Notes: generated by a model from the letters alone, not told the origin. A stretch of 17,885 nt of DNA from Coriobacteriales bacterium (GCA_031276475.1 JAISMZ010000269.1:1-17885), one strand, 5' to 3'; shown: positions 8,046-15,737, numbered from the stretch's first letter. Made by a program: numbers and translations.

Positions 8046-10760
8046 ATGCCCGTCGAGCCTACAGACCGGATCCTGACGATCCCCAACCTGATTACCCTGC
8101 TGCGTTTGTTGCTGGTGCCGTTGGCTTTTGTCCTATTGGTAGAACACCAAAACAACGTGGCGGCCTTCCTCGTCTATGGCGTTGCCGCGACAACCGATTT
8201 CCTCGACGGCCTGGTGGCGCGCTCAACCGGTCAGGTCAGCCGCCTCGGCCAACAATTAGATCCGCTCGTCGACCGGGCGCTGATCCTCTCTGCGGTAATC
8301 GCCGTCTTCATCGTCGGCCGAGTGCCGCTTTGGCTGCTCGTCGTGCTCGTCGGCCGCGATCTGGTGCTGTTGCTGCTCTCCATCCACATGCTGCGCGTCT
8401 ACCATCGTCGCTTTGAGGTGGTCTTTACGGGCAAGGTCGCCACCGCCCTGATAATGGCCGGATTCAGCCTGCTGATCCTCAATGGGCCGCAGCTGCCGGG
8501 CCTGGGACTGTTTAACACGGAACTTCTCCCCGGCTGGGGCAGCGAGCCGGCCTCGCTGGGCATCTGGTTGCTCTACGTCGGCTGCCCCTGCTCGCTTGCC
8601 GCCGGCGCCATCTACCTCTACCGGGGGACGCGTCCAACGGCCGATGAAATGCGGGAGAGCAGGGTTGTGGAGAAGGTGCGGGCGGCGTCCTCCACCCACC
8701 CGTCGCGTACTCGCCCCCGCCCGCCCCTCGGCAGCTCCGCCCGTCCCGCCCGCCACGCCACGTTCCCTGACTCGCCCCCTGCCCACCCGCCGGCGGGTGG
8801 GTCGCAGCAGTTCGCCCGCACCCCCGCCGCCACTGCGCCGACACAGCCCGCCCGCCGCGCCGCATCAACTGAGCTCGCCCGCCCCGCCCGCCGTGCTCCG
8901 CTCGGTCACTCAAAGTTCCTGCTGCTTATCGCTTTGGCGGTCGTCCTTCTTGCGGGCGCTGGCTTTTATGCCTTTGACAGCATTCGTAACTGGGGCTCCA
9001 TCCATTCCGGCGTCAGCGTCGCTGGCATCGACGTCGGCAACCTGACGCGCGACGAGGCGGCGGCGTTGCTCAACGAGTCCCTGTCCCGGCGTGTCGATCT
9101 GCAACCGGTGGATGTCTTTGCCAACGAGGCGGCACGCGCAGCCGGTATCAACGACCAGACCGTGCATTTTGAGACGGGCGTGGACATCTCCGAGGCCGCC
9201 AATTCACCCACCTCGGACGCTTCAGCCAACCCAGAGACCGCAGCCAGTTCCTGGCGGGTCAGCGCGGACAGCTTAGGTCTGGCTGTGGACGGCGCCAGCT
9301 TGGCCGAGAAGGCCTTTAACGTTGGTCGTGGCGCGGACTTTCTGCTTGGCCGCATCGCCGCCAACCTCTTTGGCGTGCGCCTTGATGCGATGTTCACCTA
9401 TTCCGGTAGCAAACGGGCGAGACTTGAGGAGGACATCACACGCTCTGTTGGTACGCCCCTGGTGAACTCCAATGTCGTCTATCAGGACGGGAGCTTTCAG
9501 CCTGTGGCGGGAACCGACGGCCATATCGTGAACAGCGGCGCCCTGACCGCGCTTTTGGACGCCGCATTTCTCGGCGGGGAGCGCGAGATCATTGCGCCGA
9601 TGACCGATAAAGCCCAGGAGATCAGGCTTGATGAGGCCACCGCGCTGGCAAAACAGCTCGAGACTCTCACCGCCACCGCCTTTACCCTGACCTTTGAGGA
9701 TCAGAGCTTTCCCGTGCCTACCGACAGTTTGCGCAGCTGGGTGAGCACTGTTGTGGAGCGTGACGAAAGCGGCGGCGCGACCCTCGTGGCGTTATTTGAC
9801 GCCGAGAAGATCAAGGCCGGCATCAAAGGGGTAATCGGCGACTTGAACCCTGGCATCGCTCCGGTGGAGGCCAGTTTTACCGTGGTTGATGGCGTTTTGT
9901 CGGTGGTTCCTGGCGAGCAGGGCCTGGGCGTGGACTTCCCGGTGCTGGCCGCCGAACTTGACAGCCTGGTGCTTGGCGAAAACTCCAAGGCCAGCTCCGC
10001 GCCGATACCCATCGGCCCTTTAAACCCAATCCTGACCACCGAGAAGGCCCAGGCGTTCAGCTTTCCCGAGAAGATTTCTGAATTCACCACTTACTACTGG
10101 GAATCTACGCCTACACGCACCAGCAACGTACATCTTGCCGCCGACTATGCCAACTCATCAATCATCGCACCGGGGGCGGTCTGGTCGTTTAACGAGCATG
10201 TTGGCGAGTATACCCTGGAGCGCGGTTTTACGGTTGACCAGGCGGTTGTCGGCAACACCTATGAGGACGCTATCGGCGGCGGTGTATGCCAGACCGCCTC
10301 GACAATTTTTAACGCTGTCTACGACGCCGGGTTGCCTATCCTGGAGCGCTCTAACCACGCCATTTACATGGGCTACTACCCGGATGGACGCGACGCAGCC
10401 ATCGCCTGGCCCTACGCCGATCTGAAGTTTAAAAACGACACGTCGTCGTACCTTTTGCTGATGATGAGTTATGATGAAGTCAGCGTTACGGCGATGCTTT
10501 GGGGCGTCAATCCCGGGTATCGTGTGGAGTCGCAGGCCAGCGAGTGGGAAGAAGGCGAGAAGTTCAGCACCAAGGAGGTCAAGACGCCGGAGTTGCCCGA
10601 AGGCGAAAAAGAGGTCAAGATCCCTGGCAAGGATGGGCGGGCGATAACCGTGACCCGCATCGTTTACAATAGTGATGGCAGCAAACGGGCGGAGAACACC
10701 TTCCGCTCCGTGTATATCTCCCGCACCGAGGTGATAGAAGTCGGTACGGGGACCGAATAA
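8046..10760 (+). CDS. CDP-alcohol phosphatidyltransferase (PgsA-like) fused to an exported VanW-family protein
   Basis: A 904-aa, apparently bifunctional protein. Residues 1-205 form a multi-helix CDP-alcohol phosphatidyltransferase with the complete signature D51-x2-D54-G-x2-A-R-x8-G-x3-D72-x3-D76. By family knowledge this transfers a phosphatidyl group from CDP-diacylglycerol to an alcohol such as glycerol-3-phosphate at the membrane. Residues 205-290 are an Arg/Pro/Ala-rich linker (RPARHA, QPARRA, RPARRA). A single helix at 292-311 then leads outside to peptidoglycan-binding-like repeats (about 320-670). A VanW domain follows (about 680-820, with APGAVWSFNEHVGEYT and GGGVCQTASTIFNAVYDAGL), then a G5-like C-terminal domain. 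The frame is open throughout, and I see no ribosome site before the only plausible internal ATG (8647), so a real fusion is favoured over two genes. The two parts are usually separate proteins. The phosphatidyl acceptor cannot be fixed from sequence, so no symbol is given. Confidence 0.87.
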   Translation: MPVEPTDRILTIPNLITLLRLLLVPLAFVLLVEHQNNVAAFLVYGVAATTDFLDGLVARSTGQVSRLGQQLDPLVDRALILSAVIAVFIVGRVPLWLLVVLVGRDLVLLLLSIHMLRVYHRRFEVVFTGKVATALIMAGFSLLILNGPQLPGLGLFNTELLPGWGSEPASLGIWLLYVGCPCSLAAGAIYLYRGTRPTADEMRESRVVEKVRAASSTHPSRTRPRPPLGSSARPARHATFPDSPPAHPPAGGSQQFARTPAATAPTQPARRAASTELARPARRAPLGHSKFLLLIALAVVLLAGAGFYAFDSIRNWGSIHSGVSVAGIDVGNLTRDEAAALLNESLSRRVDLQPVDVFANEAARAAGINDQTVHFETGVDISEAANSPTSDASANPETAASSWRVSADSLGLAVDGASLAEKAFNVGRGADFLLGRIAANLFGVRLDAMFTYSGSKRARLEEDITRSVGTPLVNSNVVYQDGSFQPVAGTDGHIVNSGALTALLDAAFLGGEREIIAPMTDKAQEIRLDEATALAKQLETLTATAFTLTFEDQSFPVPTDSLRSWVSTVVERDESGGATLVALFDAEKIKAGIKGVIGDLNPGIAPVEASFTVVDGVLSVVPGEQGLGVDFPVLAAELDSLVLGENSKASSAPIPIGPLNPILTTEKAQAFSFPEKISEFTTYYWESTPTRTSNVHLAADYANSSIIAPGAVWSFNEHVGEYTLERGFTVDQAVVGNTYEDAIGGGVCQTASTIFNAVYDAGLPILERSNHAIYMGYYPDGRDAAIAWPYADLKFKNDTSSYLLLMMSYDEVSVTAMLWGVNPGYRVESQASEWEEGEKFSTKEVKTPELPEGEKEVKIPGKDGRAITVTRIVYNSDGSKRAENTFRSVYISRTEVIEVGTGTE
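8782..8801. repeat. Perfect 20-bp palindrome in the fusion linker
   Basis: CCCACCCGCC (8782-8791) is directly followed by its exact reverse complement (8792-8801). It lies in the low-complexity region joining the phosphatidyltransferase and VanW parts. It may only reflect extreme GC and Pro/Gly codon use, or mark an old recombination junction. Confidence 0.6.
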
Positions 10761-10767
10761 GGAGCGA

Positions 10768-10789
10768 CCGGGCAGTCAGTGTTACCCGG
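10768..10789 (+). other. Short intergenic hairpin between VanW fusion and PaaK
   Basis: CCGGG (10768-10772) can pair with CCCGG (10785-10789) across 12 nt. The stem is short and has no U-run, so it does not look like a terminator. Read-through from the upstream gene into the ligase gene is expected. Confidence 0.25.
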
Positions 10790-10810
10790 GACAGGGATTA
10801 AGGAGAGAAT

Positions 10811-12256
10811 GTGGTGGAGAACACAGGAGCACCCGCACCCGCGCCCGTCGTGCCCGCGGCGGCAGATGTGAAGGGCGCGACAAACGCGGGCATGACAGAT
10901 GCGGGCGCACGGAGCGCGGCGTCAGACGCGAGGGTACGTCTCGGCGAAGAGCGCTACTTTCAGCCCGAGATTGAGCGCATCAGCGCCGAGGAGTTGCAAG
11001 AATTGCAATTGGAGCGCCTGCAGCAGACGGTAGCCAACTGCTATACGAACATCCCCTTCTATACCGAGGCGCTGGATGCGGTTGGTGTCAAGCCTGAGGA
11101 CATCAAGACGCGAGCCGACCTCCAACGCCTGCCTTTTACCACAAAGCAGGACATGCGCGACGCCTATCCCTTTGGGCTGTTTGCCATAGACGTACACGAC
11201 CGGGTCCAGCGCCTGCACGCCTCCAGTGGCACCACGGGCAACGCCACGGTCTGTGGCTACACGCAGCACGACATCGACGTCTGGGGCGACTGTTTTGCCC
11301 GTGCGATCGCCCAGGTAGGCGGCAGCTCCGAGAGCATCCTGCAGGTCTCGTATGGCTACGGGCTGTTCACCGGCGGTTTGGGTGCGCATGAAGGCGGCAT
11401 TCGTATGGGCTCGACCATCCTGCCGATGTCGTCGGGAAACACCAAGCGCCAGGTGCAGATGATGCACGATTTTGGCGTAGATATCCTCGCCTGCACACCG
11501 TCTTACGCGTTGCTGATTGCCGATACGGCCATCGAACTGGGTTTTAACCCGGCGCGCGACTTTAAGATATCCGGGGCGATACTTGGCGCCGAGCCCTGCT
11601 CCGAGAGCATGCGCCGCGAGATTGAGCGCAAGCTGGGGGTTACCGTCGTGGACATCTACGGCCTTTCCGAGGTGATGGGGCCCGGTGTTTCCTGCGAGTG
11701 CCGTTACCAGGACGGCCTGCACGTTGCCGAGGACCACTTTATCATCGAGGTTATCGACCCCGAGACTTTGGAGCCGGTGCCCGATGGGCAATGGGGCGAA
11801 GTGGTCTTTACCACGCTGACCAAGGAGTGTTCGCCGCTGCTGCGCTACCGGACGCGCGACATCTCGCGGATCATCGTTGGCTCGTGTGCCTGCGGGCGCA
11901 CGCTCAGGCGGATGGATCGCATCTCCGGGCGCACTGACGACATGCTGATCATTCGCGGTGTGAACGTCTTCCCCTCGCAGTTCCAGCAGGTCGTCTCCAG
12001 CTTTTCTGAGGTTACAAGCTATTATCAGATTATATTATCGCGCAAGCAGCAAATGGATCAGGTGACGCTTAAAGTGGAGACGATCCCGGAGTTCGATTTT
12101 GATGAGATAAAGAAGATTGAAGACCTGCAACACCGGATCACCGCCGAGCTAAAGAGCAACCTGCAGGTCTCGGTGGAGGTCAAGGTTGTTGAGCCAAAGT
12201 CGATAGAGCGCTCGGAAGGTAAGGCCAGACGGGTCATCGACCTGCGCGATCAGTAA
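10811..12256 (+). CDS. paaK: Phenylacetate-CoA ligase family (AMP-forming)
   Basis: A 481-aa adenylate-forming ligase expected to convert phenylacetate (or another arylacetate such as indoleacetate) plus ATP and CoA to the acyl-CoA, AMP and PPi in the cytoplasm. The P-loop-like HASSGTTGN motif is at 137-144. The aromatic-binding region, IYGLSEVMGPG, YRTRDISR and GRTDDMLIIRGVNVFPSQ hinge motifs follow in the usual order, with a C-terminal lysine in SEGKARRV. AGGAG at 10801-10805 supports GTG 10811 or GTG 10814. The protein is about 45 residues longer than typical PaaK because of an Ala/Pro-rich N-terminal tail before the family's normal start near YFQPEIERIS; no internal start with a ribosome site removes it. 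A tandem ACT protein follows, a pairing common in anaerobes that ferment aromatic amino acids through indolepyruvate ferredoxin oxidoreductase. No such oxidoreductase is in the window, so substrate direction is uncertain. Confidence 0.9.
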   Translation: MVENTGAPAPAPVVPAAADVKGATNAGMTDAGARSAASDARVRLGEERYFQPEIERISAEELQELQLERLQQTVANCYTNIPFYTEALDAVGVKPEDIKTRADLQRLPFTTKQDMRDAYPFGLFAIDVHDRVQRLHASSGTTGNATVCGYTQHDIDVWGDCFARAIAQVGGSSESILQVSYGYGLFTGGLGAHEGGIRMGSTILPMSSGNTKRQVQMMHDFGVDILACTPSYALLIADTAIELGFNPARDFKISGAILGAEPCSESMRREIERKLGVTVVDIYGLSEVMGPGVSCECRYQDGLHVAEDHFIIEVIDPETLEPVPDGQWGEVVFTTLTKECSPLLRYRTRDISRIIVGSCACGRTLRRMDRISGRTDDMLIIRGVNVFPSQFQQVVSSFSEVTSYYQIILSRKQQMDQVTLKVETIPEFDFDEIKKIEDLQHRITAELKSNLQVSVEVKVVEPKSIERSEGKARRVIDLRDQ

Positions 12257-12343
12257 CGACGAGAGGACTGCTGAGAATGAATGATTATTGGAGTCGTTGG
12301 GGTTACTGGGCTTGCTGGAGCCGCAACTGTTGCTGCCAGGAAA

Positions 12344-12349
12344 GAGGAG
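12344..12349 (+). promoter_or_regulatory. Ribosome binding site fixing the ACT gene start
   Basis: GAGGAG stands 6 nt before ATG 12356. An in-frame ATG at 12281 would add 25 residues that do not belong to the ACT fold, so 12356 is preferred. Confidence 0.75.
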
Positions 12350-12355
12350 AACACA

Positions 12356-12781
12356 ATGATTGACCAGGTTACTGTTTTTTTGGAGAACAGCAAGGGCCGT
12401 CTGGCGGCGCTGACCCGCGTGCTCGGTGACGCCGAGATATCGATGCACACGCTGACCATTGCCGAGACCACCGACTACGGTGTGGTGCGGATCATCACCG
12501 ATTCGCCCGCTCGCGCCGCCGAGACGCTTGACGCCGCCGGCTACCGTGCCAAGATTACCCCCGTGGTGGCGATTCGCGTGCCCGACGAGGCTGGCGGTCT
12601 GGCCAGCCTGCTTGAAGCCTTTGACGAAGCTGGCATCAATGTTGAGTATGCCTATTGCTTCAGCACCAATAAGGGCTACGCCATAGATATTTTGCGCGTT
12701 GACGATACCCAGCGGGTGGCCGCCGTGGTGCTCAAGGCCGGCTATCATCTGCTGGAACCCGGAGATCTCTATGCGTATTGA
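12356..12781 (+). CDS. Tandem ACT-domain protein
   Basis: A 141-aa cytoplasmic protein made of two ACT domains, the small fold that usually binds amino acids and regulates enzymes. The first begins IDQVTVFLENSKGRLAALTRVL (the Gly-Arg-Leu turn is the typical ligand loop). The second begins around VVAIRVPDEAGGLASLLEAF and has the same loop as DEAGGL. The length equals stand-alone tandem ACT proteins found beside phenylacetate-CoA ligases in anaerobes, and it lies 99 bp downstream of that ligase here. It probably senses an amino acid, perhaps aromatic, and modulates the ligase or its pathway, but no effector can be read from the sequence. The next gene starts 20 bp after its stop, consistent with one transcript. 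Confidence 0.85.
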   Translation: MIDQVTVFLENSKGRLAALTRVLGDAEISMHTLTIAETTDYGVVRIITDSPARAAETLDAAGYRAKITPVVAIRVPDEAGGLASLLEAFDEAGINVEYAYCFSTNKGYAIDILRVDDTQRVAAVVLKAGYHLLEPGDLYAY

Positions 12782-12801
12782 GCTGCGAGACGGGGGCAAC
12801 T

Positions 12802-14109
12802 ATGTGTGCGCGTAAGCAACCGCCCGTCTGGATGATGGTCGTACGGATCATCATCATCGTTTTGATCTGCATCACGATGGTCAGCGGACTGATGCTGGGG
12901 ATGTGTACGAGCGCCTACGGCGACCAGCGTCCCGGCGACAGCATCGAGGGCCGACCGACCGCCGACTACGCCCAGGTTACCACCGACATCCCCGACATCG
13001 CGGCCGACTATGCGGCTTTGGCCACCCGGGAGGGCCGCACCCTGTTTCAGCGCGATGCCGATGCGCAGATGCCGATGGCCTCTACCACCAAGATCATGAC
13101 GGCGGTGGTGGCCCTGGAGAACTGCGAGCTGGATAAACAGATGCTGGTCACCGTTGGGGCGGCAAACGTTGGCGGTTCCGAGGCAGGTCTGGAAGCCGGG
13201 ATGTCGCTGCCCTTCTCCGATGCTCTTTACGCAATGATGGTGCCCTCCGGCAACGACGCCGCGGTGGTGATTGCCGAGAACATTGGCAGCTCAGAAGGTA
13301 AGTTTGTGGAGATGATGAACACTAAGGCGACTGATCTGGGGATGACCGCCACGCGTTTTGCCGACGCCTCAGGACTTTCTGCAGAGGAGCACTACACCAC
13401 CGCCAACGACTACCTTAAGCTGACGGCCTATGCCATGCGCATTCCGCTGTTTCGCGAGGTGGTGGCGACGCGCTATAAGGAGATAATCGTTGCCGGCAAG
13501 GTGATCGCCCTGGAGAGTACCGACAAGCTTTTTGACGTTTTGGAGGACGGGCAGGCGCTGGGGGTTAAGACCGGGTTCATCGACGAATCGGGCTATTGCT
13601 TTGTGGGCGCTGCCGCCAAAGGTGACATCGAGCTTTACGTGGTGATCCTGCATGCACCCGACGACATGCAGCGCTTCTTTGACGCCGCCACCCTTTTGGA
13701 ATGGGGCTTTGCCCACTATCGCCGCGTTGAGCTGTTGAATTCTGCTCAGCAGGTAGCGCTGGCCCCGCTGACCAGCTGGCGCGACAAGACCGTCGCGGTC
13801 TATATCCCCCAGCCGGTGCGGGTAGAACTGCTCGATCTGAATGGCGACATCCAGCAGGACATCAGTGTGGAGGCGGTGGCAGGCGCGGTCGTGCGCGGCC
13901 AGGTGGTAGGCCAGATAGTCTGGGAGCAGAGCGGCGAGGTTTTGGCCTCCAGCGAGCTCGTCGCCGCCGAAAGTGTTGCCGCCCCCGATTTCTGGCAGGG
14001 CATAGAGATCTGGTGGCAGCGACTGATAGGCGGCTTTGGCGGCGAGCCCGAACACGCCGAAGGCAGCGTCTTGCTCCCCACCAGCGTGCCGGTGCCGGCG
14101 GCTGCGTGA
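12802..14109 (+). CDS. D-alanyl-D-alanine carboxypeptidase (peptidase S11, PBP5-type)
   Basis: A 435-aa penicillin-binding protein that removes the terminal D-Ala from peptidoglycan pentapeptides outside the membrane, limiting cross-linking. All three active-site motifs are present: S94-T-T-K97, S149-G-N151 and K256-T-G258. A hydrophobic segment at 9-34 serves as signal peptide or membrane anchor. After the catalytic domain comes a PBP5-C-like beta domain and a C-terminal Trp-rich amphipathic helix (FWQGIEIWWQRLIGGF). That helix is comparable in place to the membrane-lying helix of PBP5 proteins. ATG 12802 gives a normal N-terminus. The alternative TTG 12778 overlaps the ACT stop codon and would add eight residues. 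It ends the + strand run and faces the ATPase gene, with 16 bp between the two stops. Within Gram-positive genomes it could be called dacA, but paralogues are common, so no symbol is assigned. Confidence 0.93.
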   Translation: MCARKQPPVWMMVVRIIIIVLICITMVSGLMLGMCTSAYGDQRPGDSIEGRPTADYAQVTTDIPDIAADYAALATREGRTLFQRDADAQMPMASTTKIMTAVVALENCELDKQMLVTVGAANVGGSEAGLEAGMSLPFSDALYAMMVPSGNDAAVVIAENIGSSEGKFVEMMNTKATDLGMTATRFADASGLSAEEHYTTANDYLKLTAYAMRIPLFREVVATRYKEIIVAGKVIALESTDKLFDVLEDGQALGVKTGFIDESGYCFVGAAAKGDIELYVVILHAPDDMQRFFDAATLLEWGFAHYRRVELLNSAQQVALAPLTSWRDKTVAVYIPQPVRVELLDLNGDIQQDISVEAVAGAVVRGQVVGQIVWEQSGEVLASSELVAAESVAAPDFWQGIEIWWQRLIGGFGGEPEHAEGSVLLPTSVPVPAAA

Positions 14110-14125
14110 GCGGCCGGAGCCAACC

Positions 14126-15439
14126 TCACTCAATGCAAAAGGCGGCGTAGAGAGGGACGCTCTTTAATCCGTCCTCCAGGCCGAACTCTTTACTGGACAA
14201 GCGCAGGGCATAGGCGCTTTGATGTCGCTGGCGGTAAAGCTGGAGGCTCTTTGACCTTACGTTATCGCCTGCTTTGACCTCAATCGGTATGACCTGCATC
14301 AGCTCGTCCTGAAACAGAAAGTCCACTTCTGCCGTGTTGCCGGAGGCCCAGTAGTAGCTCTTCAGATTGTTTGCCTCTAGCGCCTGTTTCACATAGTTCT
14401 CGGTAATTCCGCCGCGAAACCCGCTCGCCAGTTGCTGGTATCCCTGTTCGTTCAGGAATATCTCGGGTTTTATATCCATCTGCGCACCAAGCAGACCTAC
14501 GTCGTGGAGAAAGACCTTAAAGAACGTCCCACCATCGCGTGGTTCCAGAGGCGGGAATTCGGCTGCCGCCTGATAGTGAAGATGGACGATGCCAGCGCTT
14601 TGCAGCCACGCAAAGGGCGCCTGATAGTGATGCAGACGGGCGCCGCCTTTCATCTCGGCCAGCTTGAACTTGCGGTTCTTCTCGCGTGCCAGCTGCCGTG
14701 GTGCACTGTCCCAGACCGCGCGGGTTCGCACGGCGTTTGCGTCATCCAGATAGATGCCCATGTCGGCGGCGTAGAGAGTTGCCAGACTGCGCTGGATGTC
14801 GCGTACGCGTGCATGGTCACGCGTTGTGAGCCAACTGTCTACGGCGGCAGGCAGCCCACCCACAACAAGGTATTCACGGTAAAGCGCCAGCGCCTCCCGG
14901 TGAGCTGCGAAGGGCATATTCAGCCGGTAGCTTTTTCGTATACCCTCAGCCCACAGCTCTTTGCCGCAGGCCCAGAGGTATTCCTCAAAATCCAGCGGGT
15001 GAAGATCGAGTATCTCAACCTTTCCAACGGGAAACGAGTAGCGCGCGTCGCGGTGAACCGTGATGCCAAACAGGCTGCCGGTAGCTATCACGGTATACTC
15101 GCCGGCTCGCTCTGCGAAGTACTTCAGGGAGGTTAGTGCGGGTTGGCAGAGCTGTATCTCGTCAAAAATCAGCAGGGTATTCTCAGGGTCTATTCGTCTG
15201 TCGTAAAGATAGCCCAGGTCGCTGATGATCCGCTTGGGGTCAAGGTCGGCCTCAAACAGGCGAATGAGTCGGCTAAGATCGGTCTGAAAGTTCACCGATA
15301 CAACATCGTTGAAGTACCTGGCGCCAAAAGCCTCGGCGCTGTAAGTCTTTCCAACCTGACGGGCACCGAGGACAAGCAGCGGCAATCGCTCAGGCCTGTT
15401 CTTCCAGGCAAGGAGCTGCTCCTCAATCTTCCGTTTCAT
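14126..15439 (-). CDS. AAA-family ATPase with C-terminal DUF4143 nuclease-like domain
   Basis: A 437-aa protein of the AAA_14/DUF4143 family, which is common in anaerobic bacteria and often multi-copy. Walker A is G25-A-R-Q-V-G-K-T32 and Walker B is LLIFD93-E94, followed by an IATGS sensor-like strand. The C-terminal half ends with EVDFLF...IPIEVKAGD. The E-V-D and E-V-K residues match a PD-(D/E)XK-type nuclease core, as known for DUF4143. The length is normal and all core motifs are intact, so it is not a pseudogene. The start at 15439 is chosen because AGAGGAG (15451-15445) lies 5 nt upstream; the longer frame from 15484 adds a hydrophobic leader unlike the family. Cellular role is unknown; proposals for this family range from DNA repair to mobile-element functions. 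It lies opposite to its neighbours, which fits an accessory gene. Confidence 0.88.
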   Translation of the reverse strand: MKRKIEEQLLAWKNRPERLPLLVLGARQVGKTYSAEAFGARYFNDVVSVNFQTDLSRLIRLFEADLDPKRIISDLGYLYDRRIDPENTLLIFDEIQLCQPALTSLKYFAERAGEYTVIATGSLFGITVHRDARYSFPVGKVEILDLHPLDFEEYLWACGKELWAEGIRKSYRLNMPFAAHREALALYREYLVVGGLPAAVDSWLTTRDHARVRDIQRSLATLYAADMGIYLDDANAVRTRAVWDSAPRQLAREKNRKFKLAEMKGGARLHHYQAPFAWLQSAGIVHLHYQAAAEFPPLEPRDGGTFFKVFLHDVGLLGAQMDIKPEIFLNEQGYQQLASGFRGGITENYVKQALEANNLKSYYWASGNTAEVDFLFQDELMQVIPIEVKAGDNVRSKSLQLYRQRHQSAYALRLSSKEFGLEDGLKSVPLYAAFCIE

Positions 15440-15444
15440 TACTG

Positions 15445-15451
15445 CTCCTCT
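15445..15451 (-). promoter_or_regulatory. Ribosome binding site of the AAA/DUF4143 gene
   Basis: On the - strand AGAGGAG lies 5 nt before ATG at 15439. It decides the start against the upstream in-frame ATG at 15484. Confidence 0.75.
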
Positions 15452-15474
15452 CAGCAGGTGGCTCTTTAGGAAAA

Positions 15475-15483
15475 AGTATAACA
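15475..15483 (-). promoter_or_regulatory. Extended -10 promoter of the AAA/DUF4143 gene
   Basis: On the - strand the sequence TGTTATACT is an extended -10 (TGn plus TATACT), about 36 nt before the start codon. No good -35 lies 16-18 bp further upstream, which is compatible with an extended -10 promoter. The A-rich motif described separately directly abuts and overlaps its TG extension. Confidence 0.5.
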
Positions 15484-15526
15484 TTTTTTCATATGACTTG
15501 GTGTTCTGTCAGTACATTTTTTCATA
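15481..15526. repeat. Pair of 13-bp repeats ACATTTTTTCATA at the ATPase promoter
   Basis: Exact copies of ACATTTTTTCATA occur at 15481-15493 and 15514-15526, 33 bp apart, which is about three helical turns. The first overlaps the extended -10 of the ATPase gene, a typical repressor-operator position. A third near copy (ACACTTTTTCATAT) lies at 17752-17765. Operator function is inference. Confidence 0.6.
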
Positions 15527-15587
15527 GAAAACAGCGGCACCTGTACATAGGCGAGCCCGCCGACGTCAGCCTGTGCTTTAGTGCAGA

Positions 15588-15617
15588 ATGCTATAAGATG
15601 CTATACGATGCTATAAA
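15588..15617. repeat. Three tandem 10-bp repeats ATGCTATAAG
   Basis: ATGCTATAAG (15588-15597), ATGCTATACG (15598-15607) and ATGCTATAAA (15608-15617) run head to tail with a period close to one helical turn. They stand between the divergent ATPase and surface-protein promoters, about 95-110 bp from each. The spacing suggests cooperative protein binding on one DNA face. Confidence 0.65.
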
Positions 15618-15710
15618 GACGCTGCCAGCCGCCAACGGGTGAATATCGCCGCCGAAGTGCATTTGTCATCGGATGTGGAACCACGCCGCTCCGGCCGCGT
15701 AAATTTTTCC

Positions 15711-15737
15711 TTGACAGTCGGGGGGGGGGGGTATTCT
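15711..15737 (+). promoter_or_regulatory. Promoter with G12 tract in the -35/-10 spacer (candidate phase-variable)
   Basis: A perfect -35 TTGACA (15711-15716) and a good -10 TATTCT (15732-15737) are separated by 15 bp, of which 12 are an uninterrupted run of G (15720-15731). An A/T-rich UP-like stretch (15701-15708) precedes the -35. The optimal spacer is 17 bp, so gain of one or two G would strengthen the promoter and loss would weaken it. It points at the sortase-anchored protein gene, with a leader of about 128 nt. Confidence 0.75.

Noticed and set aside
8647..10760. A separate VanW gene starting at ATG 8647
   Set aside because: No ribosome site precedes it and the frame from 8046 is uninterrupted; kept as the alternative that would overturn the fusion.
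12281..12355. 25-residue N-terminal extension of the ACT protein (MIIGVVGVTG...)
   Set aside because: The strong GAGGAG site is placed for ATG 12356, and the ACT fold starts there.
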